DNA of 64,000 nt, from positions 25,439-89,438 of the forward strand of contig CAZNHL010000007.1 of NCBI GenBank assembly GCA_964572965.1, read 5' to 3'. Position 1 is the stretch's first letter, and each line of letters starts with the position of its first letter. Source of the stretch: CAZNHL01 sp964572965. Its GTDB lineage: Bacteria > Bacteroidota > Bacteroidia > Cytophagales > UBA9547. The notes beneath the pieces were generated by a model, which had not been told where the DNA came from, made no database searches, and was given only the letters and a program-made list of their open reading frames with translations. A program made the position numbers and the translations under genes. This document shows, one piece after another, positions 36,930-45,756 of this stretch.

Positions 36930-38330
36930 TTGAAAGCTTATAAATTAATTTACAGTTTCCTGGTTATAGCAGTTGCTATGTGGTCTGAGCAAAATGCTTA
37001 TGCCCAGGATTCTACTGGTACGCAAAGTATTTTATTGGTTCAAAATCAAAAGCAGCCAAGAACACTGGTGCTTGATAAGATTATAGCGAAGGTTGATAAC
37101 CATATTGTACTTAAATCTGAGTTGGATGTTGCTTATCTTCAGTCAGTTGCTTCCGGCCAGAAGGCCAATAAAGACCTTAAGTGTGAAGTATTACAGAGCT
37201 TAATTATCAATAAAATGTTGATGGCTAAGGCTGATATTGACTCTATTTCTATTGATGAGAAAACAGTAGAAGATCAATTGGAGCGTCGTATGCAATACTT
37301 CATTTCTCAGATAGGTTCTGAAAAGAAACTGGAAGAGTACTATAATAAGTCTATTTTGCAATTGAAAAGTGATATGCGTGGTTCTGTGAAAGAGCAGATG
37401 CTTATTCAGAAAATGCAGGACCACATTACCGCTAAAGTAAAAGTTACACCAGGGGAGGTAAAAGCATTTTTTAATGATATCCCGAAGGATAGTTTACCTT
37501 ATTTCTCTACAGAAGTGCAAGTAGGTCAAATTGTAAAATTACCTACCGTAAGCAAAAATCAAAAGGAAGTTGCCCGTCAGAAGCTGCTGGATATAAGAAC
37601 ACAGATTTTGGAGAATGGCGCTAATTTTGGAGAAATGGCCAAAAGATATTCTGAGGATTATGGATCTGCCCGTTTCGGGGGAGATCTGGGCTATATGAAT
37701 AAAGGCGATTTGGTTCCTGAGTATGAAGCAGCATCGTTGAAAATGAAAGCAGGAGATATTTCTATGCCGGTAGAGTCTCAGTTTGGTTTTCACCTGATTC
37801 AGTTGATTGACCGTCGTGGTTCTCAGTTTAGCACGCGACATATTTTGATTAAGCCAAGCTCGTCTCAGAATGATGTGGGCGAAGCCATGAATTTCCTTGA
37901 CAGTCTTGCAACAAAAATTTTGCAGGATTCTATTTCTTTTGAAAAGGCCGCCAAGGATTATTCTGATGATAAAATGTCTGGCGAGCAAGGTGGTATGTTT
38001 AAAGATACAGAAACAGGAAGCACATTTGTGCCTTTAGAAAAGCTTGATCCTGTAATTTTCTTCATCATAGACACCATGAAAGTAGGTAATATTACTAAGC
38101 CACAACCATTTAGAATGGCTGATAATAAAGAAGCTGTAAGGATTATTTATTATAAAAGTAAAGTATTACCCCATCAGGCAAATTTGAAGGACGATTACCA
38201 GAAAATTTATAATGCAACAATCGCTGAAAAGAAGGATGAAGTGTTGCAAAGCTGGTTTGAAAAAACACACGGAGAAGTATTTATAGATATCGATCCGGAA
38301 TTTAAGAATTGTAAGATCTTACAGGAGTAG
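36930..38330 (+). CDS. surA: SurA-type peptidylprolyl isomerase
   Basis: A 466-residue periplasmic chaperone-isomerase. After a signal peptide ending in AYAQ come the SurA N-terminal region (LDKIIAKVDNHIVLKSELD) and two parvulin domains (about 185-285, ending FGFHLIQLIDRRG, and 290-395, starting TRHILIKPS). It should guide outer-membrane proteins to BamA. The start is a TTG codon. MoxR follows after 6 bases. Confidence 0.9.
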   Translation: MKAYKLIYSFLVIAVAMWSEQNAYAQDSTGTQSILLVQNQKQPRTLVLDKIIAKVDNHIVLKSELDVAYLQSVASGQKANKDLKCEVLQSLIINKMLMAKADIDSISIDEKTVEDQLERRMQYFISQIGSEKKLEEYYNKSILQLKSDMRGSVKEQMLIQKMQDHITAKVKVTPGEVKAFFNDIPKDSLPYFSTEVQVGQIVKLPTVSKNQKEVARQKLLDIRTQILENGANFGEMAKRYSEDYGSARFGGDLGYMNKGDLVPEYEAASLKMKAGDISMPVESQFGFHLIQLIDRRGSQFSTRHILIKPSSSQNDVGEAMNFLDSLATKILQDSISFEKAAKDYSDDKMSGEQGGMFKDTETGSTFVPLEKLDPVIFFIIDTMKVGNITKPQPFRMADNKEAVRIIYYKSKVLPHQANLKDDYQKIYNATIAEKKDEVLQSWFEKTHGEVFIDIDPEFKNCKILQE

Positions 38331-38336
38331 TACGAT

Positions 38337-39299
38337 ATGGAGAATAAAAATGAAGTTCAATTAGCTGATGAGTTCAGTCAGTCTTTTCAAAAGCTTACAA
38401 CTGAGATTCATAAAGTAATTATAGGTCAGGACGATGTAGTGAAGCTTGTTCTGACTGCTATTTTTAGTAAAGGACATTGCTTGCTTGTAGGTGTGCCAGG
38501 TCTTGCCAAGACGTTGTTGATTCAGACAATTTCTTCGGCATTAGACCTTGATTTTAACAGAATTCAGTTTACTCCGGATTTGATGCCATCGGATATCCTT
38601 GGTGCAGAAACGCTGGACGCAAACAGAAATTTCAAGTTTATCAAAGGACCTATTTTTGCCAATATCATTCTGGCAGATGAAATCAACCGTACTCCTCCTA
38701 AAACTCAGGCTGCTTTACTTGAAGCAATGCAGGAGCATGTGGTAACCATTGCAGGACAATCATACCATTTGCCGCCTCCATTCTTCGTGTTGGCTACTCA
38801 AAACCCGATTGAGCAGGAAGGGACTTATCCTTTACCAGAAGCACAGTTGGATCGTTTTATGTTCAACGTACTGTTAGATTACCCTTCTTTTGAAGAAGAA
38901 GTAAACGTGGTTAAAAACACAACAAGCGCTATAAAGCCTGTTGTGAATAAAGTAGTAAGTACGGCCCAGATTCTGGCTTATCAGGAATTGGTACGTAAAG
39001 TGCCGGTAGCTGATAATGTGGTTGAATATGCTGTACGCTTGGTAAGCAAAACGCGTCCGAATACTGCACAAGCGACACCTGAAGTTAATAAATTTGTTGA
39101 ATGGGGTGCTGGTCCGCGTGCATCGCAAAACCTTATTATCGGAGCTAAATGTAATGCTTTGATCAGAGGTAAATACTCTCCGGATATTGAAGATGTACAG
39201 GCTGTGGCTGTAGCAATTCTGCGCCACCGCCTTGTTAGAAACTTCAAAGCAGAGGCCGAAGGAGTAACAGTAGAAAAAATTATCAGAGACTTGTTTTAA
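38337..39299 (+). CDS. MoxR family AAA+ ATPase
   Basis: A 320-residue AAA+ protein. Walker A is VGVPGLAKT (51-59), Walker B ILADEINR (111-118), and sensor 1 is in VLATQNPIEQEGTYPLPEAQLDRF (residues about 148-171). MoxR ATPases act as chaperones for assembling complexes or activating cofactor enzymes, usually with a VWA-domain partner; none is present here. It is tightly coupled to surA, which hints at a role in envelope protein maturation. Confidence 0.92.
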   Translation: MENKNEVQLADEFSQSFQKLTTEIHKVIIGQDDVVKLVLTAIFSKGHCLLVGVPGLAKTLLIQTISSALDLDFNRIQFTPDLMPSDILGAETLDANRNFKFIKGPIFANIILADEINRTPPKTQAALLEAMQEHVVTIAGQSYHLPPPFFVLATQNPIEQEGTYPLPEAQLDRFMFNVLLDYPSFEEEVNVVKNTTSAIKPVVNKVVSTAQILAYQELVRKVPVADNVVEYAVRLVSKTRPNTAQATPEVNKFVEWGAGPRASQNLIIGAKCNALIRGKYSPDIEDVQAVAVAILRHRLVRNFKAEAEGVTVEKIIRDLF

Positions 39300-39301
39300 A
39301 T

Positions 39302-39386
39302 AGTAGTGGGTATTGAGATATGAGTATTGGGAAGTAGACGATTACTTTTTAATAACTCACTACTCATTACTCACTACCCAATACTA
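39302..39386. repeat. ATTGAGT-type imperfect inverted repeat
   Basis: The gap between moxR and the acyltransferase gene is filled by two arms made of repeated GTATTGAG/GAGTATT-like units on the left and the complementary ACTCACTA/CTCATTAC units on the right. About 20 of 26 positions pair across a loop of some 20 bases. A related tandem block occurs at 55.76 kb. Confidence 0.6.
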
Positions 39387-39391
39387 TAAAA

Positions 39392-40024
39392 ATGTTAAAT
39401 CCAGTAGTAATTTTCGGAGCAAAAGGGTTGGGTAAAGTTGCTTTGGATATCTTCAAAAGCAACGATATAGTGGTATATTGCTTTTTGGATGATGACGCTG
39501 CATTACATGGGACTGAAGTTGAGGAAGTATCTGTAATAGGTGCTACCGACGACGACGGTTTCCTGAAACTGATAGGGCAGAAGTGTGATGCCTTTGTTGC
39601 TACTGATGATAATAAAGTTCGTAAGCACCAGGTAGCTATGCTGAATGAACGCCGTAAGGTGATGCCTGTTAATGCTATCCATAAGACAGCTTACATTGCA
39701 AGTTCGGCAGAAATTGGCCATGGTAACCTAGTGAATGCACAGGCTGCTTTAGGTGCGTTTGTAAAACTAGGCAGCCATTGTGTGCTTCAGATGGGGGTAC
39801 GTGTGGAACAGGATGCTGAAATAGCAAGTTTTGTTCAGATTGGTACAGGTGCCAATATCGGATCGGGTGTCATAATTGAAGAAGGTGCTTTTATTGGAGC
39901 CGGAGTTACGATTGTAGCCGGTGTAAAAATTGCTAAAGGAGCCCGCATTGGAGCCGGATCAGTAGTAGTGGCTGATGTAGCTGCCGGAAAGACTGTTTTT
40001 GGTAACCCTGCAAAGGAGGTTTAA
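39392..40024 (+). CDS. NeuD/PglD-type hexapeptide acyltransferase
   Basis: A 210-residue protein with an N-terminal Rossmann-like sugar-nucleotide domain (VVIFGAKGLGKVALDI, residues 5-20) and a left-handed beta-helix of hexapeptide repeats from about 105 to the end (HKTAYIASSAEIGHG through FGNPAKEV). This layout matches PglD/NeuD acetyltransferases that modify amino sugars or sialic acids using acetyl-CoA. No sugar-nucleotide genes lie beside it, so the substrate is unknown. A terminator hairpin follows. Confidence 0.85.
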   Translation: MLNPVVIFGAKGLGKVALDIFKSNDIVVYCFLDDDAALHGTEVEEVSVIGATDDDGFLKLIGQKCDAFVATDDNKVRKHQVAMLNERRKVMPVNAIHKTAYIASSAEIGHGNLVNAQAALGAFVKLGSHCVLQMGVRVEQDAEIASFVQIGTGANIGSGVIIEEGAFIGAGVTIVAGVKIAKGARIGAGSVVVADVAAGKTVFGNPAKEV

Positions 40025-40046
40025 TTAGAAATTAGATTTTAGAGAT

Positions 40047-40081
40047 GAGACAATAGACTTGAAAACCTATTGTCTCTTTTT
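40047..40081 (+). terminator. Rho-independent terminator
   Basis: GAGACAATAG/CTATTGTCTC forms a perfect 10-bp stem with a ten-base loop and a following T-run, ending the acyltransferase transcript. Confidence 0.85.
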
Positions 40082-40085
40082 GTTT

Positions 40086-40114
40086 CATAGCCCCGGTTTA
40101 AACCGGGGGCTATG
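40086..40114. repeat. REP-like palindrome (GGTTTAAACC core)
   Basis: CATAGCCCC-GGTTT faces AAACC-GGGGGCTATG with one unpaired G. The shape resembles REP palindromes mobilised by RAYT transposases. A relative with GGGTTTCAACCC lies at 44.63 kb. Confidence 0.6.
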
Positions 40115-40181
40115 AATGGTCTTCTGGATTGTGAAGTGAAACTTATCTAAGCATCTAAAATCTAATTTCTAGTATCTTTTT

Positions 40182-41285
40182 CTAGGCTAGTTTAAACTTT
40201 TTCCCTGGTAAAGCCTTTACGATATTTCGGAACTCCATAGGCAACAGGAGAGAAGCGGTCTGGTTGATGCTGATCTGAGCTTTCCAGCTTAATTCATCAA
40301 TATGTATTTCCATACCATCGGCCATCACCTGGTAAAGTTTCAATTCTTCTTCCGTTAAGTCTTCAGGAATAGTTTTTGTACCTTTTTTCTTCGAATGAAT
40401 AATATCCCAGTTCAATAGCTTAACCACATCATCGGGAGAAGAAAGTATATGAGCTTTATGGTCTCTGATAAGGTTATTACAGCCTGCGGAATAAATGTCA
40501 CCGATTCTTCCTGGTACAGCAAATACCTCCCTGTCGTAGCCATTAGCTATGTCGGCAGTTATTAATGCTCCCCCTTTTTCAGCAGCTTCTACTACAATAA
40601 CAGCATCGCACATACCTGCAACAATTCTGTTGCGGGCAGGAAAGTGGCCTGTTTCCGGATTTGTACCAAAAGGGTATTCCGTAAGTAAACCACCACCCTG
40701 AGCAACCATTTCCTCGGCAGTTCTGCTATGTTGCGACGGGTATATTTTATCAATCCCGTTAGCCATTACGCCAATGGTAGGCAAATTACTTTTGAGAGAT
40801 GCCCTGTGTGCAATAATATCAATACCGTAAGCCAGCCCGCTTACAATAAGCGGTTGTTGTACCTGTAGTGTATCAATAATTTTTTCAGTGATCTCTTTTC
40901 CATACTGAGTAGATTTGCGCGTACCTACAATGCTGATAACTTTAGTATGGTTGAGGTTTGCTGTGCCCTTGTAATAAATCAGTACAGGAGAGTCGGGTAT
41001 TTGTTTTAATCTGTGAGGATAGTCATGGTTTAAATAAAAAAGTAGTTTAACATTTTCCAGCTGGGCTTTTTTCAGGACTTGTTCGGCGGCAATTAAAACA
41101 TCTTTGTGGTTGATAATGTTGTCTGCGAGTTTTTCCCCGATGTTAGGGATGGAAAGTAATTTTTTCTTAGAACTCTTAAAAATTTGTTCTGCAGATCCAC
41201 AATAGCTGATTAGTTGTTTGGCTAAACCGTCACCAATGCCGGGGATCATAGTGAGCCCCGGCTCGTAGACGTTATTCTCGTTCAT
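40182..41285 (-). CDS. dprA: DNA-processing protein DprA
   Basis: A 367-residue protein that loads RecA onto incoming single-stranded DNA in transformation. It has an N-terminal HhH region (LTMIPGIGDGLAKQLI), the central Rossmann-like domain with SIVGTRKSTQYGKE, SGLAYGIDIIAHRASL, GLLTEYPFG, FPARNRIVAGM and EKGGALITADIA, and a C-terminal winged-helix. Its start overlaps the end of the ppx-like gene by 14 bases, so the two are co-transcribed. No other competence gene is nearby. Confidence 0.94.
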   Translation of the reverse strand: MNENNVYEPGLTMIPGIGDGLAKQLISYCGSAEQIFKSSKKKLLSIPNIGEKLADNIINHKDVLIAAEQVLKKAQLENVKLLFYLNHDYPHRLKQIPDSPVLIYYKGTANLNHTKVISIVGTRKSTQYGKEITEKIIDTLQVQQPLIVSGLAYGIDIIAHRASLKSNLPTIGVMANGIDKIYPSQHSRTAEEMVAQGGGLLTEYPFGTNPETGHFPARNRIVAGMCDAVIVVEAAEKGGALITADIANGYDREVFAVPGRIGDIYSAGCNNLIRDHKAHILSSPDDVVKLLNWDIIHSKKKGTKTIPEDLTEEELKLYQVMADGMEIHIDELSWKAQISINQTASLLLPMEFRNIVKALPGKKFKLA

Positions 41286-42207
41286 GTTTAGATGCGATGT
41301 TGTGAAAATTTTCTGTTTTGGGGTCGTATTTCTTTACGTTTTTCTCATAAAGCATTTGAATGACACCATCTTTCAAGCCTACATCCGGTACAAGCATAGA
41401 CGATGCTTTTGCCCATTTCATCACCGAAAGGTAAATTTCAGATGCAGGAACAATCACATCAGCCCTGTCAGGGTTCAGCATCAGTACATTGATACGCTCT
41501 TCCAGTGTAAAGCTTTTTAAGTAGTCTATGGTCTTTTCAATCTGCGTTCTTGAAATGATTCTGGTTTTTTTATTCGGAGAAGCCAGGTCATGGATTTTAC
41601 CAATGTTACCGCCTGTACCTACACAAATAATAGGTCCGTTTATTTTAGGTAGTTTACGCATTACCCACTCATTCATTTCCTCCCAGGTTTCAGGAGTGTC
41701 TTTGCCCTGTAAACGGCGTACAGAGCCTATTTTGAATGATTCAGAAGCAATTTTTCGATGGTTTACATAAAAGTTGAGTTCAGTGCTACCGCCACCTACG
41801 TCAATGTGCAGATAATTTCTGTCGTCAAGCGATTTGAAAATAACATTGTTGATATATTCGGCTTCCAGTGCACCGTCAATCACATTAATTTTTACCCCCA
41901 ATTCTTTCCATACCCTTGAAACGATTTCAGGGCCGTTACTGCTTTCGCGCATAGCCGATGTAGCACAGATCATGTAATCATCCACCTCATAAAGCTCAAA
42001 CAGTAATTTGAAGGTTTGAAGGAGCTTTACAAACTTTTCCTCTTTTTCTCTGCTGATAGCTTTGTAATGGAACACGTCTTCTCCTAAGCGAAGAGGGAAA
42101 CGGATATACTCCATTTTTTTAAAGCTGATATTATCATGGTATTTCAATACCGTAGTAACCTGAAAACGGATGGCGTTTGAGCCAATATCTACAACAGCAA
42201 ATTTCAT
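41272..42207 (-). CDS. Ppx/GppA-type phosphatase
   Basis: A 311-residue ASKHA-fold enzyme of the exopolyphosphatase/pppGpp phosphatase family. Marks: FAVVDIGSNAIRFQV at the N-terminus, SAMRESSNG (about 85-93), HIDVGGGSTELNF (nucleotide-binding loop) and GTGGNIGKI. It lacks the C-terminal HD domain of E. coli Ppx, as is common for the short form. The 11-base gap to the upstream lipoprotein gene and the overlap with dprA suggest a three-gene leftward operon. Confidence 0.9.
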   Translation of the reverse strand: MKFAVVDIGSNAIRFQVTTVLKYHDNISFKKMEYIRFPLRLGEDVFHYKAISREKEEKFVKLLQTFKLLFELYEVDDYMICATSAMRESSNGPEIVSRVWKELGVKINVIDGALEAEYINNVIFKSLDDRNYLHIDVGGGSTELNFYVNHRKIASESFKIGSVRRLQGKDTPETWEEMNEWVMRKLPKINGPIICVGTGGNIGKIHDLASPNKKTRIISRTQIEKTIDYLKSFTLEERINVLMLNPDRADVIVPASEIYLSVMKWAKASSMLVPDVGLKDGVIQMLYEKNVKKYDPKTENFHNIASKHERE

Positions 42208-42218
42208 TCAGATGAAGG

Positions 42219-42728
42219 TTAGTATTTTGGAGTAAAAATCGATAATGCTGTATAAGTTTTGTTTTTATACACCAATGAGTTTGTCCCTTTTAAAGTAGAA
42301 GAACTTATTTCTTCAATTTTATAAGTACTTACAGAGTCACGTAAAATAGTGGTCAGCTCTGTTTGTTCTTTGTTGAAATACCATTTACCAGTAGTCGCTT
42401 CAGACGGGTTGCATACCAGGCTTTCTTCACTTACAACCAGCGAACTGTCTTTGTTGAATTGATAGGTATTGTCTTTTTTGCAGGGAGGATTAATAGCATC
42501 AATAGAATAGATGTCGCTGATGTAATAACGAGTCCCAAGAAAAACAGTGTCATAAGGAGGGTCAATAGTTAAACCAGTTAATAACCACGTTTTTGAGGTA
42601 ATCAATGTTGTTTTGTCCTGTGTAGGAACAGGTGCGCCGCTACTGTTGTTGCGGTTATTACAAAAGGAGATGAGAAACGCAGTTGAAAGAACCAGAAAGA
42701 GGGAAAATAACTTATTAATATTGCTCAT
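42219..42728 (-). CDS. Lipocalin-like lipoprotein, unknown function
   Basis: A 169-residue predicted lipoprotein: hydrophobic signal with LISFC (Cys about 23), a disordered Asn/Ser-rich linker, then a beta-rich domain beginning SKTWLLTGLTI and containing TGKWYFNKEQTELTT, a pattern of small Bacteroidota lipocalin-like proteins. It has two further Cys residues (PPCKK and LVCNP) that could pair. The function is unknown. It is the first gene of the lipoprotein-ppx-dprA run. Confidence 0.7.
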   Translation of the reverse strand: MSNINKLFSLFLVLSTAFLISFCNNRNNSSGAPVPTQDKTTLITSKTWLLTGLTIDPPYDTVFLGTRYYISDIYSIDAINPPCKKDNTYQFNKDSSLVVSEESLVCNPSEATTGKWYFNKEQTELTTILRDSVSTYKIEEISSSTLKGTNSLVYKNKTYTALSIFTPKY

Positions 42729-42911
42729 GGTTCTTGTTTAATTTAAGTGTAACCAAATTTATAAAAAAAATAGCTTATCAGATTCCGATACCAATATTAA
42801 ATTATCTGAAATTGACTATTCCTTGGCCAAGGTCCGCAGGAAGCGTAGAATTCAGCAGCATCAAAGGGAAACTATTACCTCTTACTTTATGCAAAATTGA
42901 GGAAAAACCTT

Positions 42912-42919
42912 TATTTTTG
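42912..42919 (+). promoter_or_regulatory. Putative -7 element for trhO
   Basis: TATTTTTG matches TAnnTTTG and lies 38 bases before the trhO start; no good TTG is found at 19 bases upstream, so the call is tentative. Confidence 0.35.
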
Positions 42920-42957
42920 CAGTCCAAATTATCACTAAGACTGAAACTTAGAAGATC

Positions 42958-43953
42958 ATGGAAACAACACATCCTTATCAGGTCCTCCTGTACTATTGCT
43001 ATACACCAATAGCAAATCCCGAAGAATTCAGGGAACAACATCACTTATTTTGTCTTGAGCTAGGTCTCATGGGACGTATCATTATTGCCGCCGAAGGCCT
43101 TAACGGTACTGTTTCAGGAACACCTGAGTCTTGTCAGAAATACATGGAAGCAGTAAAAGCTGATCCGCGTTTTGAGAAACTGGAGTTTAAAGTAGAAGGC
43201 GTAGACAAAATGGCTTTCCAGAAACTACACGTACGTGTGAAGTCTGAGATCGTTCATTCAAGCCTTGAGCATATCGATCCCAACCAGCGTACAGGTATTC
43301 ATCTTGAGCCGGAGGAATTCAGGAAAATGAAAAATGAGGAAAACGTCGTATTGCTTGACGTACGTTCCAACTACGAAAGTAGCGTGGGACGTTTCAAGAA
43401 TGCCATCACCATGGACATTGAAAACTTCCGCGATTTTCCTGAAAAAGTAAAAGAAATGACTGACCAGCTGAAAGGCAAGAAGGTCATTACTTACTGTACA
43501 GGTGGTATCAAATGCGAAAAAGCCAGCGCTTACCTGCTGGAGCAAGGCTTAGAAGATGTTTATCAGTTGCATGGGGGTATCATTAAATATGGTATTGAAG
43601 CAGGAGGCGAAGACTTTGAAGGTAAATGTTATGTGTTCGACGGACGCGTAATAGCAGATGTGAATACGGTAAACCCAAGTGTTGTTTCTGAATGTTACGT
43701 TTGCGGAACCAAGTCAGACAGAATGATCAATTGTGCCAATCCGGAGTGTAATAACCATGTGCCAATGTGCGAAAAGTGTGGTTGGGAAATGGAGGGATCC
43801 TGTACTACAGAATGTAAAACACATCCAAGAAAGCGTGTTTATGATGGTACAGGATATTATCAGACAAGCCTTAATGGTTACGATCCGACCATTGGTCTTT
43901 TCAGAAAGAAAGACGGCTCAAAGGTTAATAAGAATAGTTTAACTTTGAAATAA
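42958..43953 (+). CDS. trhO: tRNA uridine(34) hydroxylase TrhO (rhodanese family)
   Basis: A 331-residue protein of the YceA/TrhO family, which makes 5-hydroxyuridine at tRNA position 34 using O2. An N-terminal acylphosphatase-like domain (IIIAAEGLNGTVSG) precedes a rhodanese domain (LLDVRSNYES about 132-141) with the active loop TYCTGGIKCEKAS (Cys about 180 and 186). The C-terminus has a Cys-rich zinc-ribbon-like region (CYVCG, CANPEC, CEKCG, CTTEC). pyrE follows after 12 bases. Confidence 0.93.
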   Translation: METTHPYQVLLYYCYTPIANPEEFREQHHLFCLELGLMGRIIIAAEGLNGTVSGTPESCQKYMEAVKADPRFEKLEFKVEGVDKMAFQKLHVRVKSEIVHSSLEHIDPNQRTGIHLEPEEFRKMKNEENVVLLDVRSNYESSVGRFKNAITMDIENFRDFPEKVKEMTDQLKGKKVITYCTGGIKCEKASAYLLEQGLEDVYQLHGGIIKYGIEAGGEDFEGKCYVFDGRVIADVNTVNPSVVSECYVCGTKSDRMINCANPECNNHVPMCEKCGWEMEGSCTTECKTHPRKRVYDGTGYYQTSLNGYDPTIGLFRKKDGSKVNKNSLTLK

Positions 43954-43965
43954 ATCATAAACAGA

Positions 43966-44610
43966 GTGAAGATTTTTAACGAAACTGTAGCTGCCGAGGT
44001 AGCAAAGAAATTACTGGAAGTAGAAGCTGTAAAGCTGAGTCCTGCTGCGCCTTTCAAATGGGCTTCAGGATGGAACTCTCCGATTTACTGTGACAACCGT
44101 TATACTTTGTCATTCCCGTCAGTACGAACTTACATCAAAGATCAGATGGCCGCTGCCATCAAGGCTAATTTCCCTGGGGCAGAAGCAGTAGCGGGCGTAG
44201 CCACAGCAGGTATCCCACAAGGAGCTTTGCTGGCTGAAGTACTTGAATTGCCTTTCATCTATGTGCGTCCGAAACCAAAAGATCACGGCATGCAAAACCT
44301 GATCGAAGGTAAAGTAACCAAAGGTCAGAAAGTAGTAGTAATCGAAGACTTGATTTCTACAGGCGGAAGCTCACTGAAAGCTGTAGAAGCATTGAAAGAT
44401 GCAGGTTTTGAAGTATTGGGCATGGTGGCTATTTTCACTTATGGTTTCCCGGTAGCTGACGAAAACTTCGACAAGGCAGGCGTAAAACTGGTTTGTCTGA
44501 GCAACTATAATGCATTGATTCCGACAGCAGAAAAGCTGGGATACGTAAAACAAGACCAATTAACTTCACTGGCTTCATGGAGAGAAAATCCGGCCGAATG
44601 GGGCAAATAG
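43966..44610 (+). CDS. pyrE: Orotate phosphoribosyltransferase PyrE
   Basis: A 214-residue type I phosphoribosyltransferase that makes OMP from orotate and PRPP. The PRPP-binding motif VVVIEDLISTGGSSL (about 124-138) and the flexible-loop region RPKPKDHGMQN are intact, and the N-terminal FKWASGWNSPIYCDNR is typical. The start is GTG. It is the last gene of the trhO-pyrE pair and is followed by a very strong terminator. Confidence 0.95.
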   Translation: MKIFNETVAAEVAKKLLEVEAVKLSPAAPFKWASGWNSPIYCDNRYTLSFPSVRTYIKDQMAAAIKANFPGAEAVAGVATAGIPQGALLAEVLELPFIYVRPKPKDHGMQNLIEGKVTKGQKVVVIEDLISTGGSSLKAVEALKDAGFEVLGMVAIFTYGFPVADENFDKAGVKLVCLSNYNALIPTAEKLGYVKQDQLTSLASWRENPAEWGK

Positions 44611-44623
44611 TAATTGGTGGATA

Positions 44624-44644
44624 GCCACGGGTTTCAACCCGTAG
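44624..44644. repeat. REP-like palindrome (GGGTTTCAACCC core)
   Basis: ACGGGTT and AACCCGT (44627-44633, 44636-44642) face each other across two bases, flanked by TAGCC and AGTC. It resembles the palindrome at 40.09 kb in layout and sequence. Confidence 0.5.
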
Positions 44645-44659
44645 TCAAAATTGTGATTA

Positions 44660-44696
44660 CCGAAGCCTTCGCTCTAAGCGAAGGCTTCGGTTTTTT
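44660..44696 (+). terminator. Strong rho-independent terminator after pyrE
   Basis: A perfect 14-bp stem (44660-44673 with 44677-44690), a three-base loop and six Ts. Confidence 0.93.
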
Positions 44697-44847
44697 ATGG
44701 GGCCGCTACGCTACGCTGTGAAGGCTTGTGTCCCAGAACAGGCATCGGAAGGCAACCAACTTGGGGGGCAGTTTTGATGGTTTACAAAGAAAATTTGTAA
44801 AGAAATTTCATATTAGTAATATTGAAACCTGTTTTATACTCCAAACT

Positions 44848-45738
44848 GTGCGATACGTTAAGCTGTTTTTGTTATTTCTGATAAGTTATTCCGGATTATC
44901 CCAAAGCCAGGCCATCTCTATTCGTAAAATGGAAGGGCTCTGGATACAGGAAGATTTTTATAAATCATTCAATAAGACGAGAAGTATTACCGCATCAAAA
45001 CATGCATTCATCCCTGAGTTGCCGGTAGGTCTGAGAATAAACTTGCAGGAAGTAGAGGATAGTGTCTTGAATATCGGTTATGCTGTTTTGCATGATCATA
45101 TGACTCACCCAGAGGTTTCCAAGTACTTGGTGCAGGGAAAAGATAAATTTTCGGAACAGGGCCACTTATCGGTAGATTTAAGAAAAACACATGGCAACCT
45201 GCCCCTGAATGTAGGGTATATTATGTACTTTAATGACGACAGCGGTACTTCTGTATTGCAGGCTAAGATAATAGGTAAGGATACTGTCTTGGTACTCACT
45301 AATGAATTTTCTGGCTCTGTCAAGTATAAGAAATTTAAAGAAATTGATCCTGCTTCCCCATATGCCAATCCGCTTTATTATTATACCAGGAACAAGGTGC
45401 TGGAAGGAGAATACCAGTTAATGTCAGCGGAACATAAGCTGCTTAGTTCCGCTGTGCTTATTCAATGTAATGGCTCTGTCTCGGGTTATAAAGACGTTGA
45501 AAATAAGAAAATATATTACTCAACAGATATCTATTGCGGAATGCCAATCTATCACGATGTGGTAATGATTTGCCGGTATCCTGTGGAAAATTACCTCCAA
45601 ATGGTCTGTGATGTATATATAGTGAAGAGAAATGCTAAAGGAGACCTGACTTTTTATGAATACAACTGGGATGATGAAATAGCTCTTAATTTTAACAAAA
45701 AGAAGAAGGTAAAGTATGTTTTGAAGAGAATGAAGTAG
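44848..45738 (+). CDS. Exported protein of unknown function
   Basis: About 296 residues from a GTG at 44848; an earlier in-frame ATG at 44728 is possible, but the residues between do not look like protein and a signal peptide (KLFLLFLISYSGLSQSQA) begins right after the GTG. The mature part contains KMEGLWIQEDFYKSF, SFSG-like short strands and an ending KKKKVKYVLKRMK, suggesting a beta-rich periplasmic or surface protein. I do not recognise the family. The start is the least certain point. Confidence 0.6.
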   Translation: MRYVKLFLLFLISYSGLSQSQAISIRKMEGLWIQEDFYKSFNKTRSITASKHAFIPELPVGLRINLQEVEDSVLNIGYAVLHDHMTHPEVSKYLVQGKDKFSEQGHLSVDLRKTHGNLPLNVGYIMYFNDDSGTSVLQAKIIGKDTVLVLTNEFSGSVKYKKFKEIDPASPYANPLYYYTRNKVLEGEYQLMSAEHKLLSSAVLIQCNGSVSGYKDVENKKIYYSTDIYCGMPIYHDVVMICRYPVENYLQMVCDVYIVKRNAKGDLTFYEYNWDDEIALNFNKKKKVKYVLKRMK

Positions 45739-45756
45739 ATTTATTGAATCAAAATA

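Larger units (their letters stand above)
40026..40171. repeat. Nested inverted-repeat element
   Basis: A perfect 18-bp outer inverted repeat (40026-40043 with 40154-40171) encloses two further hairpins: a terminator at 40047-40076 and a REP-like palindrome at 40086-40114. It lies between convergent acyltransferase and dprA genes and looks like a small non-coding mobile or transcription-ending element. Confidence 0.65.

Noticed and set aside
44728..44847. An upstream start adding 40 residues to the exported protein at 44848
   Set aside because: The extra segment would bury the signal peptide and has no protein-like features; it remains possible but unlikely.
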